Source of the DNA: an uncultured Pseudomonadales bacterium
Lineage (GTDB): Bacteria > Pseudomonadota > Gammaproteobacteria > Pseudomonadales > Pseudohongiellaceae
Reading direction: 5' to 3'
Length of the DNA stretch: 64,000 nt
Assembly: GCA_947259995.1 (NCBI GenBank)
Contig: CAMYOK010000011.1
Coordinates: forward strand, 124,001-188,000
Within the stretch, counting starts at the first letter, position 1. Each line of letters begins with the position of its first letter. This document shows, in pieces, positions 9,618 to 20,271 of this stretch. Made by a program: the position numbers and the translations under genes. The notes under the pieces are model-generated. The model was not told the origin of the DNA. It saw only the letters and a list, made by a program, of their open reading frames with translations, and searched no databases.

Positions 9618-9646
9618 ATCATAGCAAATAACAAAAAATAACCCAA
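9618..9646 (-). promoter_or_regulatory. sigma70 promoter of lpxC
   Basis: On the minus strand TTGGGT (9641-9646) and TATGAT (9618-9623) are separated by 17 bases, and the -10 is preceded by TGC, making it an extended -10. The implied transcript starts about 56 bases before the lpxC ATG. Confidence 0.55.
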
Positions 9647-9730
9647 ACATTTCCCAGCACTGGGCAGCCCGTCATGATTGTGGGTCTGTGGCTGTTAACT
9701 ACTGCAAAACAGGGGCTGCACCGTAATACT

Positions 9731-9760
9731 CCGCCCAAAAATTATGCAAACTTTGGGCGG
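9731..9760 (-). terminator. GC-rich hairpin directly after ftsZ
   Basis: Arms CCGCCCAAA and TTTGGGCGG pair perfectly over 9 bp around a 12-base loop, starting 10 bases past the ftsZ stop. There is no U-run on the minus strand after it. It may stabilise the 3' end of the division-cluster mRNA or be a weak or factor-dependent terminator rather than a classic intrinsic one. Confidence 0.4.
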
Positions 9761-9769
9761 GAGATCACA

Positions 9770-10942
9770 TTAATCTGCTTGGCGACGCAAGAACGCTGGA
9801 ATATCCAGATAGTCCATATCTGTCTCCGCACCAACTGCCTTTGCAAGCCCTGAGGATTGCGGCATGGTGTGGCTTGAAGCAGAAGAGGCAGTGCGTGAAC
9901 GCAACGCCGCAGGTCGATCTAATTGACGGTAGTCAGTGACAACCGCTTTAGGCTGCTCAACAGGTTTTACCTCTTTTACTACGGCGCGCTCGCCCAAACC
10001 TGTCGCGACGACAGTCACGCGAATCTCATCACCCATGCTTGGGTCGATCACAGTACCAACAACCACGGTGGCATCATCGGAGGCAAACTCTTCGATTGTG
10101 TCCCCCACTTCTGTGAATTCGCCAAGAGAGAGGTTTTCGCCAGCAGTAATATTGACCAGAATGCCGCGTGCACCATGAAGATTCACATCTTCAAGTAGTG
10201 GGCTGCGAATTGCAGACTCGGCCGCCTCACGCGCACGCCCTTCTCCGGTCGCGTAACCTGTTCCCATCATCGCCATGCCCATCTCTGACATCACTGTGCG
10301 TACATCGGCAAAGTCGACGTTGATCATACCTGGACGCATTATCAAATCTGCAATCCCTTTCACTGCACCTAACAGCACATCGTTTGCCGCTTTAAACGCA
10401 TCCAATAAGCTCGCCGACTTACCCAGCACTTCAAGCAGCTTTTCATTTGGAATGGTTATCAAAGAATCCACATGCTCAGAAAGTTCAACGATTCCCTCAT
10501 CTGCAATTAGTGAACGCTTTTTACCCTCGAAAGGGAAAGGCCGAGTCACAACCGCTACAGTGAGAATACCTAGCTCTTTCGCCACTTCCGCAAAAATCGG
10601 CGCGGCACCTGTGCCCGTACCGCCACCCATGCCAGCGGTGATAAACACCATATCAGCGCCTGCCAATATTTCGGCGATCTCGTCACGATCCTCTAATGCG
10701 GCCTGACGCCCAATCTCAGGATTCGCACCAGCACCTAGCCCTTTAGTGACGCAACTTCCCATTTGCAACAAAGTGCGAGCACCTAGATTACTCAAGGCCT
10801 GAGCATCAGTGTTGGCACACACAAATTCAACGCCTTCGATATGATTGGCGATCATGTGGCGCACTGCGTTACCACCACCACCGCCTACACCGATCACTTT
10901 GATGACTGCATTCTGTGGCAAGCTATCGACTAATTCAAACAT
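9770..10942 (-). CDS. ftsZ: cell division GTPase FtsZ
   Basis: FtsZ is the tubulin homologue that polymerises into the division ring. The GTPase domain (about 1-315) carries [10 protein letters not shown] near the N-terminus and the tubulin signature MGGGTGTG near residue 105. A variable linker rich in Ser, Ala and Arg follows. The conserved C-terminal peptide [14 protein letters not shown] binds FtsA and ZipA. At 390 residues it has the usual length. It is the last gene of the dcw cluster, 69 bases after ftsA, and is followed by a hairpin and then the separately promoted lpxC. Confidence 0.99.
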   Translation of the reverse strand: MFELVDSLPQNAVIKVIGVGGGGGNAVRHMIANHIEGVEFVCANTDAQALSNLGARTLLQMGSCVTKGLGAGANPEIGRQAALEDRDEIAEILAGADMVFITAGMGGGTGTGAAPIFAEVAKELGILTVAVVTRPFPFEGKKRSLIADEGIVELSEHVDSLITIPNEKLLEVLGKSASLLDAFKAANDVLLGAVKGIADLIMRPGMINVDFADVRTVMSEMGMAMMGTGYATGEGRAREAAESAIRSPLLEDVNLHGARGILVNITAGENLSLGEFTEVGDTIEEFASDDATVVVGTVIDPSMGDEIRVTVVATGLGERAVVKEVKPVEQPKAVVTDYRQLDRPAALRSRTASSASSHTMPQSSGLAKAVGAETDMDYLDIPAFLRRQAD

Positions 10943-11011
10943 ACGGCCTCCTGACTCATTATATTTTCAAAAACTAAAATGTTATTAATTGCTGTTTCTA
11001 AATCTTTTCGT

Positions 11012-12247
11012 TTACAAATTTTTCTTGATCCAAGCACTAAACCTATCTCCAAAGCCTATCTGCAATTCTTTCGGGGCAGCGATACCTTCGCGATCTTGCT
11101 GCTGCTTGACGCCGTAAAGAAGTAACCCCACACCTGTGGAGTAGATAGGGTTGCGAACAATATCGGATAGTCCTTTCACGTTTTGTGGAACACCGATGCG
11201 CACTGGCGCGTGGAAAATCTCCTCGGCCAGCTCAACCACACCTTCCATTTTCGAAGTGCCGCCGGTTAATACGATTCCTGCCGCCAACATATTCTCAAAG
11301 CCGCTGCGCTGTAGCTCTGCACGAATCAAAGTGAACAACTCGTCATAGCGAGGCTCGACCACTTCTGCTAACGCTTGTCGCGATAATTCACGTGGAGGTC
11401 TATCGCCAACACTTGGCACCTTAATTGTTTCACCAACATTCGCCAGTTGCGTCAACGCACAGGCATATTTAATCTTTAGTTCGTCGGCGTTCTCCGTAGG
11501 CGTGCGTAGGGCCATCGCGATGTCATTGGTGACTTGATCCCCTGCAATGGGAATTACCCCGGTATGACGAATAGCCCCTTCAGTGAAGATGGCGATATCA
11601 GAGGTGCCCCCGCCTATATCCACTAGACAAACGCCCAACTCTTTTTCGTCCTCAGTTAACACCGCATAACTCGATGCGAGTTGTTCCAAAATAATCTCTT
11701 CTGTTACTAAGCCACAGCGCTTAATGCACTTCTCGATGTTCTGCGCCGCATTGATTGCACAGGTCACCAGATGCACTTTCGCTTCTAAGCGTACCCCTGA
11801 CATACCTAAAGGCTCTTTCACACCCTCTTGGGAATCGATGACATATTCCTGTGGCAGTATATGCAAGACCTTCTGATCCGCCGGAATGGCAACAGCCTGT
11901 GCCGCATCAATAACGCGTTCTATATCCGCGCGAGTCACTTCGCCGTCTCGAATCGCTACGATTCCATGAGAATTCATACTGCGTATATGGCTGCCAGCAA
12001 TACCCGCATAAACTGAATGTATCTGACAGCCCGCCATTAGCTCGGCTTCTTCGATCGCCCTTTGAATTGACTCCACTGTGGACTCAATATTGACAACGGT
12101 GCCTTTCTTAAGCCCTCTCGAACGGTGGCTTCCTATCCCGACGATATCGAGACTTCCATCCGCTTTAATATCGCCAACGATTGCTACTACTTTCGAAGTT
12201 CCGATATCCAAGCCAACGATGAGGTTTCCGCGTGCTGATTCGCTCAT
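11012..12247 (-). CDS. ftsA: cell division protein FtsA
   Basis: FtsA is an actin-like ATPase that tethers FtsZ to the inner membrane and recruits late division proteins. The phosphate-1 motif VGLDIGTSKV is at the N-terminus, and VDIGGGTSDIA and VLTGGTSKMEG are the later phosphate and adenosine motifs. The C-terminus (DRFSAWIKKNL) is an amphipathic membrane-targeting helix. Length 411 is normal. The gene lies between ftsQ and ftsZ as expected. Confidence 0.98.
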   Translation of the reverse strand: MSESARGNLIVGLDIGTSKVVAIVGDIKADGSLDIVGIGSHRSRGLKKGTVVNIESTVESIQRAIEEAELMAGCQIHSVYAGIAGSHIRSMNSHGIVAIRDGEVTRADIERVIDAAQAVAIPADQKVLHILPQEYVIDSQEGVKEPLGMSGVRLEAKVHLVTCAINAAQNIEKCIKRCGLVTEEIILEQLASSYAVLTEDEKELGVCLVDIGGGTSDIAIFTEGAIRHTGVIPIAGDQVTNDIAMALRTPTENADELKIKYACALTQLANVGETIKVPSVGDRPPRELSRQALAEVVEPRYDELFTLIRAELQRSGFENMLAAGIVLTGGTSKMEGVVELAEEIFHAPVRIGVPQNVKGLSDIVRNPIYSTGVGLLLYGVKQQQDREGIAAPKELQIGFGDRFSAWIKKNL

Positions 12248-12314
12248 AATCCGCGCACTCCTGAAGCTCGTGTAGATAACTGTTCGCTATCATTTTTTAT
12301 GTCGTTCACTGTGT

Positions 12315-13145
12315 TCATTTTGAAGCAACTCCGGCTGGCATAACTGTCTTGTTCCTAATTGATATTCCATTGCTATAGCGCAAATCGACGGCCTCGATTT
12401 CAGCAAGCTGTGTGTAAAGGTGGCGCGAATAGAAAGTGACAAATCGCTCCATTCTTTCCATGACGTCGTTACGCCCAATGCTAACTTGCATGTCGTTTTC
12501 CATCCGCAATGTCCAGCTTCCACGATCGCTCAACGCGATCTCTCTTACGCGCAACCCCGTTTCGGATAATTTTTGCGAGAACACTTGGTATTGCTCCATC
12601 ACTTTACGCTCAAATCCTTCGGGGCCTCGCAGCAGTGGCAACGTTAGATCATCCGATTGTAATTCTGGTGCAAAACTCTCTCCGTACTGATTCAAAAGAT
12701 GCTGATCTCCCCAGCGGGCAATCGCGATCTCCTCGGTGATACCGACTGACAAAGTATCCGGCCATATGCGAGTAATCACAGCTTTCTCGATCCAAGGATC
12801 TGCTTCCAGCTGCGCTTTGATCGCCTGCACATCTAGAGCGAAAAACCCTGCATTAAGGTGAGCCGCCAACGCAGCGCGAATGTGACCTTCATTCGCTCTC
12901 TGCAATTCGTTCGCCATCTTTACCACACGAATTGGCTTGTTCACGTAAGCATTAATCTTTGCACTGTTTTGACCAACAAGAACCGCCACAGAAAGCATTA
13001 GCACTACAAGTAAGATTCCCGCATGACTTTTGCGACCAGGCGTTTTTTTCTCTGCCTGTTGTTTCTGCAAAGGCACGGCGCCACGGGGTATGTCGCGCAT
13101 ACCGCCATGTGCTGAAAATCCTTGTTGTTGTGTCGCTTTACTCAT
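12315..13145 (-). CDS. ftsQ: cell division protein FtsQ
   Basis: FtsQ is a bitopic inner-membrane protein that links early and late divisome proteins through FtsB and FtsL. The 276-residue protein has a basic cytoplasmic N-terminus, one membrane helix (about 42-60), a POTRA domain starting near residue 72 with PIRVVKMANE, and the periplasmic FtsQ beta domain containing ITRIWPDTLSV and RWGDQHLLN. It follows ddlB by 18 bases and precedes ftsA by 67. Confidence 0.96.
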   Translation of the reverse strand: MSKATQQQGFSAHGGMRDIPRGAVPLQKQQAEKKTPGRKSHAGILLVVLMLSVAVLVGQNSAKINAYVNKPIRVVKMANELQRANEGHIRAALAAHLNAGFFALDVQAIKAQLEADPWIEKAVITRIWPDTLSVGITEEIAIARWGDQHLLNQYGESFAPELQSDDLTLPLLRGPEGFERKVMEQYQVFSQKLSETGLRVREIALSDRGSWTLRMENDMQVSIGRNDVMERMERFVTFYSRHLYTQLAEIEAVDLRYSNGISIRNKTVMPAGVASK

Positions 13146-13163
13146 AGCCTTAGTGGCGCTCTC

Positions 13164-14099
13164 TTAGTGTGTCGTTGTTAGAATTCGAAGCAGCAATTCG
13201 GTGAAACTAAGCCCCTTTGCCGTAGCGGCCATGGGAACGAGCGAATGGTCCGTCATCCCCGGCACTGTGTTCACTTCCAAAAGGTAGAATTTACCAGTGC
13301 TATCGCGCATCAAATCAACCCGCCCCCAACCTGTGCAGCCAAGCGCCAAGAACGCCTCTAGTGAGAGCGCTTGCACATCTTGTTCAACATCTGCGGCAAT
13401 CGGTGCTGGGCATAAATACTGCGTATCGTTAGCTATATACTTAGCGTTATAGTCGTAAAAAACGTGGGACGTGTGCAGTTCGATTACAGGCAAGGGCTGA
13501 CCGTCTAGGATTGCCACCGTGAACTCTGTACCGGCGATAAACTGCTCTGCCATGACCTCCGAGTCATACTCACTTGCCACCGCGAAGGCTTCGCGTAATT
13601 TTTCAGCACTATCGACGATTGACATACCAATGCTTGACCCTTCACGCACAGGCTTTACTACGGCCTTGCCAAGCTTATCCACCACTGCCTGCCAATCTGT
13701 ATTAGCATTGAGTACAAAGAAGCTTGGCGTCGGCAGTCCGATCTGTTGCCAAAGGTATTTGGTTTTTACTTTATCCATCGCTAATGCCGAAGCCAGCACA
13801 CCACTACCGGTATAGGGGATTTCTAAGAACTCTAGTAAGCCCTGCAATGTGCCATCTTCACCACCACGTCCATGCAAAACATTGAACACTCTTTGGATTT
13901 TCTGCTCCTGTAGTTGCACTGGAAGGTCTTGTTTTGCATCGATCCCTACTACATCAACACCTGCGCCAAGCAAAGCCTCGAGAACGGCACTGCCACTTTT
14001 CAGAGACACTTCACGCTCAGCGGAATTTCCGCCCATCACAACAGCGACGCGCCCTAGTGCAGCGATAGCGTCCTGTGTCTGTGTATTTAGTTCAGTCAT
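13164..14099 (-). CDS. ddlB: D-alanine--D-alanine ligase
   Basis: Ddl makes the D-Ala-D-Ala dipeptide for the MurF step. This ATP-grasp enzyme of 311 residues shows [17 protein letters not shown] at the N-terminus, the binding-loop region [12 protein letters not shown], and [10 protein letters not shown] and [11 protein letters not shown] near the end. The start codon overlaps the murC stop (ATGA), indicating translational coupling. There is no murB between murC and ddlB, as in pseudomonads. Confidence 0.98.
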   Translation of the reverse strand: MTELNTQTQDAIAALGRVAVVMGGNSAEREVSLKSGSAVLEALLGAGVDVVGIDAKQDLPVQLQEQKIQRVFNVLHGRGGEDGTLQGLLEFLEIPYTGSGVLASALAMDKVKTKYLWQQIGLPTPSFFVLNANTDWQAVVDKLGKAVVKPVREGSSIGMSIVDSAEKLREAFAVASEYDSEVMAEQFIAGTEFTVAILDGQPLPVIELHTSHVFYDYNAKYIANDTQYLCPAPIAADVEQDVQALSLEAFLALGCTGWGRVDLMRDSTGKFYLLEVNTVPGMTDHSLVPMAATAKGLSFTELLLRILTTTH

Positions 14100-15532
14100 A
14101 CTATTAGACCTTGCTCGCCCAATTGCTTTGCTAATACCCCAACGCTTCCTGCGCCTTGCGTAATGACAATGTCACCATCACGCAGTACTTCTGTTAATAC
14201 TTTTCGAATATCGGTTTCATCTTGAACATACACGGGATCAACTCGACCACGAGCACGAATACTTCGGCATAGGCTGCGTGAATCCGCACCAGGAATTGCC
14301 TCTTCTCCGGCAGGATACACTTCCAACATTAATAGAACATCCACGTCTGATAGCACTATCACAAAATCCTCGTAGAGATCTTTAGTACGTGTATAGCGAT
14401 GCGGTTGATAGATCATTACGATGCGTGAGTCAGGCCACCCGTCGCGCAATGCCGCGATGGTCGCCGCCACTTCGCGCGGGTGGTGGCCGTAATCATCCAG
14501 TAGCATCGCTGTCCCATCTCGTACGGGGAAATTGCCTTGCATCTCGAATCTTCGACCAACACCCTGAAATTTACTCAGACCCGCAAAAATATGCTCATCA
14601 CTTATGCCTTCGTCACTCGCAATCGCAACCGCTGCTGCTGCATTCAAGGCGTTGTGACGTCCAGGAATATTTAGATTGATACGCAGCGTTCCTTCACGCT
14701 CTGGGCGCACGACATCGAACTGGGTGAACTGCCGATCCTGGCTCAAATTCACTATTCGATAGTCTGCCTGGTCCGAGAAACCATATGTCAGAGTCGGTCT
14801 AGCAATCTGCGGCAGTATCTCTGCAACCACAGGGTCATCGATGCACATTACGGCGAGACCATAGAATGGCAAATTATGTAAAAACTCGACGAAGTATTTC
14901 TTCAGTTTGTTGAAGTCGCCTTCGTAGGTGCTCATATGGTCTGCATCAATATTTGTGACAACAGTCACCATAGGCTGTAGATGAATGAATGAGGCATCGC
15001 TTTCATCTGCCTCTGCTACCAAGTAGCGACTTTCCCCTAGCGCCGCATTCGCGCCAGCACTGTTGAGCAGACCACCGATGACGAAAGTTGGATCTAATCC
15101 CGCCTCGGCAAAAATGGAGGCAACTAAACTAGTAGTAGTCGTCTTGCCGTGCGTTCCGGCTATTGCAATGCCGTGACGATAGCGCATTAGTTCCGCTAAC
15201 ATTTCTGCACGCGGAATAATCGGACGCCCGGCCTCTCGCGCAGCTACTAGTTCGGGGTTCTCTGGGTTCACCGCACTGGAATACACAACCACATCAGCAG
15301 TCGCAACATTCTCAGTTCGGTGCCCTATAAATACATGGGCTCCCAAATCCACCAAGCGCTGGGTAACGGCCGATGCGCGTATATCAGAACCAGTCACGGC
15401 ATAGCCTTGGTTGAGCAGCACTTCTGCTATGCCACACATACCTGCACCACCAATACCGACAAAATGAATCGTCTTGATTCGACGCATTTCTGGTACTGAG
15501 TTCGCCTTGTTCTGTTTATGAGTTATTGTCAT
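14096..15532 (-). CDS. murC: UDP-N-acetylmuramate--L-alanine ligase
   Basis: MurC adds L-alanine to UDP-MurNAc, the first amino acid of the peptide stem. The protein has the N-terminal [17 protein letters not shown] nucleotide-binding loop and the Mur ligase ATP motif [13 protein letters not shown]. An in-frame ATG lies further upstream at 15556 inside murG. I chose 15532 because it gives 478 residues, is preceded by AAAGGA, and begins with a stretch leading into VPEMRRI, like known MurC proteins. It overlaps ddlB by four bases. Confidence 0.96.
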   Translation of the reverse strand: MTITHKQNKANSVPEMRRIKTIHFVGIGGAGMCGIAEVLLNQGYAVTGSDIRASAVTQRLVDLGAHVFIGHRTENVATADVVVYSSAVNPENPELVAAREAGRPIIPRAEMLAELMRYRHGIAIAGTHGKTTTTSLVASIFAEAGLDPTFVIGGLLNSAGANAALGESRYLVAEADESDASFIHLQPMVTVVTNIDADHMSTYEGDFNKLKKYFVEFLHNLPFYGLAVMCIDDPVVAEILPQIARPTLTYGFSDQADYRIVNLSQDRQFTQFDVVRPEREGTLRINLNIPGRHNALNAAAAVAIASDEGISDEHIFAGLSKFQGVGRRFEMQGNFPVRDGTAMLLDDYGHHPREVAATIAALRDGWPDSRIVMIYQPHRYTRTKDLYEDFVIVLSDVDVLLMLEVYPAGEEAIPGADSRSLCRSIRARGRVDPVYVQDETDIRKVLTEVLRDGDIVITQGAGSVGVLAKQLGEQGLIV

Positions 15533-15539
15533 GCCTTTA

Positions 15540-16628
15540 CTATCCTTTACACGCATCCATGCATTGTTTTGCGACTAATTCATTGGCGTCAAAGCGCGCC
15601 ACTTTTCTGGCTCGCTGCGCCATCGCTTGCAGTGCATCACGGTCTTCTTGAAAACCTGCGAGCAGCTGTTGTAATTTATTTGCGTCTAGGTCTTTCTGTT
15701 GAATAAGAACCGCTGCGTTCTCCTCACTCAAACTTTGCGCATTACGAGTTTGATGATCATCGACAGCGTAAGGGTAAGGCACTAACAGCGAGGCAATTCC
15801 CGCTGCCGCTACCTCACTAACTGTTAACGCGCCCGCTCTGCAAACAACGATGTCTGCCCACTCATACGCTGCGGCCATATCGTTAATAAAGGGCTCAACA
15901 CGACAGCTCTCATCGATTGCCAAGCCAGCATCAGCATAAGCTTGCAATGCCGAGGCGATATTTTTTTTCCCTACTTGATGCCAAATCTTAGGACGCGACT
16001 CTTGCGCGAACATCGATAACACAGTTGGCATGAGTTCGTTAATCGCTACAGCCCCTAGACTTCCACCTACCACTAATATTCGTAGCGGGGCGGTGCTTAC
16101 TGCATAATTTTTCACTGTCAATGCACTGATATCCGCGCGCACAGGGTTACCAGTAGTTAGGGCATTGACCGACTCAGAAAAAGTACCAGGGAAGGCCTGC
16201 ATGACTGTATTCGCAATCTTCGCCAACATGCGATTACTAAACCCGGCAATCGCATTTTGCTCATGAATAAGTAGCGGTTTTCCAGACAGTTTCGCGGCCA
16301 CTCCGCCTGGGCCTGTTACATAGCCGCCCATCCCAAGTACGCAACAAGGCCGTACCTTGCGAATCACCCCTAGAGCTTGCACGATCGCACTGAGAATCAT
16401 AAAAGGGGCTACAACAATGCTGAGCAAACCCTTTCCTCGTAAACCTTTCACATCAATAAGATGCAGTGGGATATCCGTGCCGTTGATCACATCGATCTCT
16501 AAGCCTCGCGCAGTTCCCAACCAGGCAATGCTGAACCCTTTACTTTGCAAATGACGAGCGATACTAAGGGCTGGAAAAATATGTCCGCCGGTTCCACCAG
16601 CCATAATCAATACTGTTTGAGTAGCCAT
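15540..16628 (-). CDS. murG: lipid II synthase MurG (UDP-GlcNAc transferase)
   Basis: MurG is the peripheral inner-membrane GT28 glycosyltransferase that converts lipid I to lipid II. The N-terminal glycine-rich loop [14 protein letters not shown], the second loop LVVGGSLGA and the C-terminal donor-site region [15 protein letters not shown] are all present in 362 residues. The start codon overlaps the ftsW stop (TGATG). MurC follows after seven bases. Confidence 0.98.
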   Translation of the reverse strand: MATQTVLIMAGGTGGHIFPALSIARHLQSKGFSIAWLGTARGLEIDVINGTDIPLHLIDVKGLRGKGLLSIVVAPFMILSAIVQALGVIRKVRPCCVLGMGGYVTGPGGVAAKLSGKPLLIHEQNAIAGFSNRMLAKIANTVMQAFPGTFSESVNALTTGNPVRADISALTVKNYAVSTAPLRILVVGGSLGAVAINELMPTVLSMFAQESRPKIWHQVGKKNIASALQAYADAGLAIDESCRVEPFINDMAAAYEWADIVVCRAGALTVSEVAAAGIASLLVPYPYAVDDHQTRNAQSLSEENAAVLIQQKDLDANKLQQLLAGFQEDRDALQAMAQRARKVARFDANELVAKQCMDACKG

Positions 16629-17815
16629 CAGCGACGACCTCGCTGCGCTTGTGGCATGGACTTTTTCTCATGCTCGAATTGAATTCGTACCAGCACGGCT
16701 ACCATAAAACAGCTCACCAACAAACTGTTTCCGCCGTAACTTAAGAATGGCAGCGTCAAACCTTTTGTCGGCAAGAGCCCGATATTCACACCAACATTGA
16801 TGAGGGTTTGACAGGCAATCAACATCGCAATGCCGTAGGCGACGTAAGCGGCGAATAGATCGCCTTGCGCCTCAACCTTACGACCAATTGCGAAGGCTTG
16901 CGCCACTAGCGCCACAAATAAGCCCACTACGGTGGTCACTCCGACGAGACCAAACTCTTCGGCAACGATCGCCAAGACGAAGTCGGTATGCGCCTCGGGC
17001 AGGAAGTACAACTTCTGAATGCTGTTGCCCAAACCTTCACCGAAGAACCCCCCGCGCCCAAAGGCAATCAGGGCTTGTGTGAGTTGATAGCCTTCACCAT
17101 AGACATATTCGGCAGCCCAAGGATTCAAAAACGAAGAGAAGCGATCTAAAACATAAGGTTTCATAATCGCCAATACGATGACGGCACCGAGACAGGCGGC
17201 AAGGACAAGAAGGAAACGATGCAACTTTGCCCCGGCAAGGAAAATCATACTAAAGCAGGTGCCGATCATAATGACCATGGCGCCATGATCGGGCTCAAAG
17301 TGCAATAGTACAATCGCCGCTGCGAGAATTAACATTGGTTTTCCGAACCCTAACCAGGTCGCAACAACCTCTTCACGTCTACGCTCTAAATAGGCAGCCA
17401 AATAGAATACAAAAAATAATTTCGCCATCTCTGATGGCTGTAAATTATAGAAACCTAGATCGATCCAACGCGCACTACCATTGACGACTTTGCCGATGCC
17501 AGGCACAAGCACCAGTGCAAGAAGAATGAACGAACAAACCAACAAGACTCCACTAACCGAATACCAGAAGCGTGTAGGAATATTCAGTGTTATCGCTATG
17601 ACAGCAAAAGACAAAACAGTAAAGAACAACTGTCGCTTCATGAAGAAGAATGGATCACCGTACTGACCATTCGCGATCTCGATTGAGGCGGAAGTCATCA
17701 TCAATAGGCCCACGGTCATCAGCACAAACATGATGATCAACAAGGCATTGGGCTTGAATATTTGTGGCTGACGCCCCTGGATGGCGCTATAAACTGATAG
17801 CGAAGGTGTGCTCAT
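16628..17815 (-). CDS. ftsW: septal peptidoglycan glycosyltransferase FtsW
   Basis: FtsW is the SEDS-family polymerase that works with FtsI at the septum. The 395-residue polytopic protein has about ten membrane segments. It also has the characteristic GSARWIDLGFYNLQPSE loop, FEPDHGAM (with the SEDS-type acidic residue) and, near the end, LPFLSYGGNSL. It overlaps murD by four bases and murG by one, in the standard dcw order. Confidence 0.98.
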   Translation of the reverse strand: MSTPSLSVYSAIQGRQPQIFKPNALLIIMFVLMTVGLLMMTSASIEIANGQYGDPFFFMKRQLFFTVLSFAVIAITLNIPTRFWYSVSGVLLVCSFILLALVLVPGIGKVVNGSARWIDLGFYNLQPSEMAKLFFVFYLAAYLERRREEVVATWLGFGKPMLILAAAIVLLHFEPDHGAMVIMIGTCFSMIFLAGAKLHRFLLVLAACLGAVIVLAIMKPYVLDRFSSFLNPWAAEYVYGEGYQLTQALIAFGRGGFFGEGLGNSIQKLYFLPEAHTDFVLAIVAEEFGLVGVTTVVGLFVALVAQAFAIGRKVEAQGDLFAAYVAYGIAMLIACQTLINVGVNIGLLPTKGLTLPFLSYGGNSLLVSCFMVAVLVRIQFEHEKKSMPQAQRGRR

Positions 17816-19161
17816 GCCAAAGCCTCCACTGTCTCGGTGAAAACTCTACCGCGATGCGTGAAGTCATTAAACATATCAAAGCTTGCGCAAGCCGGTGACA
17901 GCAGGACGGCATCGCCTTCGTTCGCTTTCTGCGCGGCTATAGTGACCGCCTCTTGTAGGCTGTTGGCAAACACTACGTCAATGGAGTTCTTCACAGCGGC
18001 GGCGATATGCTTTGCATCGCGCCCAATTAAAATTGCCAGCTTCACAAACTTCTCTACGACTGGCGCCATAATCGCAAAGTCTGCGCCCTTGTCGACGCCA
18101 CCGGCGATAAGAATAAGTTTTCCTTTGATTAATTCGCCAAGGCTTTCGATGGCGACAATGCTCGCCCCCACATTCGTTCCCTTCGAATCATTATAGTAGT
18201 CGACCCCGTGCACTCGACGAAGCCACTGACAACGATGTGGCAAACCTGAAAAGGAAGTTAAGGCGTTCAACATGGCGCTGCGTGGCAGGCCAATAGCATC
18301 ACCTAGCGCGAGTGCCGCGAGTGCATTAGCGATATTGTGTTTGCCGGCTACTTTCAGAGAGTTAGTCGCGAGCACTGTTGTATTTTCAAAAGCGAGATAA
18401 CTCGCCCCCTTGTCCTGCACAAGCCCCCACTCTCCCTTGCTTGGCGCACCAAGACCAAAACGAGCAATAGACAGATCTTGGTTAATCCAGGGTTGGCTTG
18501 CCTGTTCATCTTTATTGACGATTGCTGTCTCTGCGCCTAGAAAAATTCTTTGCTTGGCCGCTTCGTATTCATGCTTATTGGCGTAGCGGTCCATGTGGTC
18601 ATCACTGACATTGAGAATCACAGCTGCCTTTGCCCCAAGATGCGGCGTCGTTTCTAGCTGAAAACTCGAAAGTTCGAGGATATAAATATCTTTTGGCGCT
18701 TGGCGCAGCAGATCTAACGCTGGAGAAGCTTCCGCGCCGTCTAGGTTGCCGCCTAGCCCAACACTCAGGCCAGCTTCTCGCGCCATCATCGCCAATAAGG
18801 TCACAACCGTACTTTTACCATTAGAGCCGGTCACCGCTACAATAGGTTTATCTTGCGCCTCACTGAACAGGGCAATGTCACCGACGATGCGCACGCCGGC
18901 TTGCGCCGCCGCTTTGATCGCTGCGGTTTGCAAACTGATTCCAGGACTAAGCAGTAGCTCATCTGCATCGCTAAGCAACTCCTGTGAGAATTCCCCTAAA
19001 GTCAGAGTAACTTCTGCAAACTCGGCTTTGAACTGCGCGAGACCAGGGGGCGACAAGCGGCTATCGACGACTTCGAAAGGCAAATTTTTCGAGCGCAAAT
19101 AGCGGGCACAGGACAATCCTGTTGTTCCTAAACCCACTATAATTCGATGTAAATGCGCCAC
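17812..19161 (-). CDS. murD: UDP-N-acetylmuramoylalanine--D-glutamate ligase
   Basis: MurD adds D-glutamate to UDP-MurNAc-L-Ala. The protein (449 residues) has an N-terminal Rossmann-like start (IVGLGTTGLSCARYL), the ATP loop VTGSNGKSTVV, and YNDSKGTNVGA plus IAGGVDKGADF in the C-terminal domain. It lies 27 bases after mraY and overlaps ftsW (ATGA). Confidence 0.98.
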   Translation of the reverse strand: MAHLHRIIVGLGTTGLSCARYLRSKNLPFEVVDSRLSPPGLAQFKAEFAEVTLTLGEFSQELLSDADELLLSPGISLQTAAIKAAAQAGVRIVGDIALFSEAQDKPIVAVTGSNGKSTVVTLLAMMAREAGLSVGLGGNLDGAEASPALDLLRQAPKDIYILELSSFQLETTPHLGAKAAVILNVSDDHMDRYANKHEYEAAKQRIFLGAETAIVNKDEQASQPWINQDLSIARFGLGAPSKGEWGLVQDKGASYLAFENTTVLATNSLKVAGKHNIANALAALALGDAIGLPRSAMLNALTSFSGLPHRCQWLRRVHGVDYYNDSKGTNVGASIVAIESLGELIKGKLILIAGGVDKGADFAIMAPVVEKFVKLAILIGRDAKHIAAAVKNSIDVVFANSLQEAVTIAAQKANEGDAVLLSPACASFDMFNDFTHRGRVFTETVEALA

Positions 19162-19188
19162 AATTCGTCCTTTATTTCTTCGTAAAAT

Positions 19189-20271
19189 TTAGCGTAACTT
19201 CAGGGTTGCAAGCCCAAACAGCACCAGCATCACTGTGATAATCCAAAACCGCACAATGACTCTTGGCTCAGGCCAGCCCTTCAATTCAAAATGGTGATGC
19301 AGTGGTGCCATGCGAAAAATGCGTTTGCCCGTAAGTTTGTACGAGCCAACTTGTAAAATGACCGATACTGTCTCCATGACAAAAATGCCGCCCATGATGA
19401 ACAACACGATCTCATGCCGAGCGATGATGGCAACTACGCCGAGTGCCGCGCCAAGGGCTAGCGCCCCGACGTCACCCATAAACACCTGCGCAGGGTAGGT
19501 GTTGAACCAAAGAAAGCCCAAGCCCGCCCCAACTAAAGTGCCGCAGAAAATAACTAACTCACCAGCACCAGCCACATAGGGGATACGTAGGTACTCTGAG
19601 AACTCAACGTGACCTGCGAGATAGGCGATTATGCCTAGCGCGCCACCGACCATTACCGTTGGTAGAATAGCCAAGCCGTCGAGTCCATCGGTAAGGTTTA
19701 CGGCATTGCTACTTCCTACAATGACAAAATAGGAAATTACAATATAGAGGATGCCTATATTCAGAGACACATCCTTAAAAAACGGGACGATGTAATGTGT
19801 TTCTGCTGACCCTATTGCTGAAAAATATAAAAAGATTGCAGCACCAAAGCCGGCTACTGATTGCCAGAAATATTTCCAACGCGCAGGCAAGCCTTTCGGA
19901 TTTTTCTCAAACACTTTACGGTAATCATCAACCCAACCAATCGCACCAAACATCAAGGTCACAGCCAGAGTTATCCACACGTAGTGATTATTGAGATCAG
20001 ACCAGAGCAAAGTACTGAATAACATACTAACGATAATAAGCGCCCCACCCATGGTCGGTGTGCCCGCTTTACTCAAATGGCTTTCAGGGCCATCATCGCG
20101 CACGACTTGTCCGATCTGCATAGAATTGAGTCTGCGAATCATCCATGGGCCAATCCACAACGAAATCAGTAAAGCCGTAAGAATGCTGAAAATACCGCGC
20201 ACAGTAATGTACTGAAATACAGCGAAGCCGCTATCGATCTGAGTAAGATAACTTGCAAGCCATACCAGCAT
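19189..20271 (-). CDS. mraY: phospho-MurNAc-pentapeptide transferase
   Basis: MraY transfers phospho-MurNAc-pentapeptide onto undecaprenyl phosphate to make lipid I in the inner membrane. The 360-residue polytopic protein shows the family's catalytic aspartate clusters: [19 protein letters not shown] and [11 protein letters not shown], and the histidine-rich [11 protein letters not shown] loop near the C-terminus. Its start overlaps the murF stop by one base. Confidence 0.98.
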   Translation of the reverse strand: MLVWLASYLTQIDSGFAVFQYITVRGIFSILTALLISLWIGPWMIRRLNSMQIGQVVRDDGPESHLSKAGTPTMGGALIIVSMLFSTLLWSDLNNHYVWITLAVTLMFGAIGWVDDYRKVFEKNPKGLPARWKYFWQSVAGFGAAIFLYFSAIGSAETHYIVPFFKDVSLNIGILYIVISYFVIVGSSNAVNLTDGLDGLAILPTVMVGGALGIIAYLAGHVEFSEYLRIPYVAGAGELVIFCGTLVGAGLGFLWFNTYPAQVFMGDVGALALGAALGVVAIIARHEIVLFIMGGIFVMETVSVILQVGSYKLTGKRIFRMAPLHHHFELKGWPEPRVIVRFWIITVMLVLFGLATLKLR

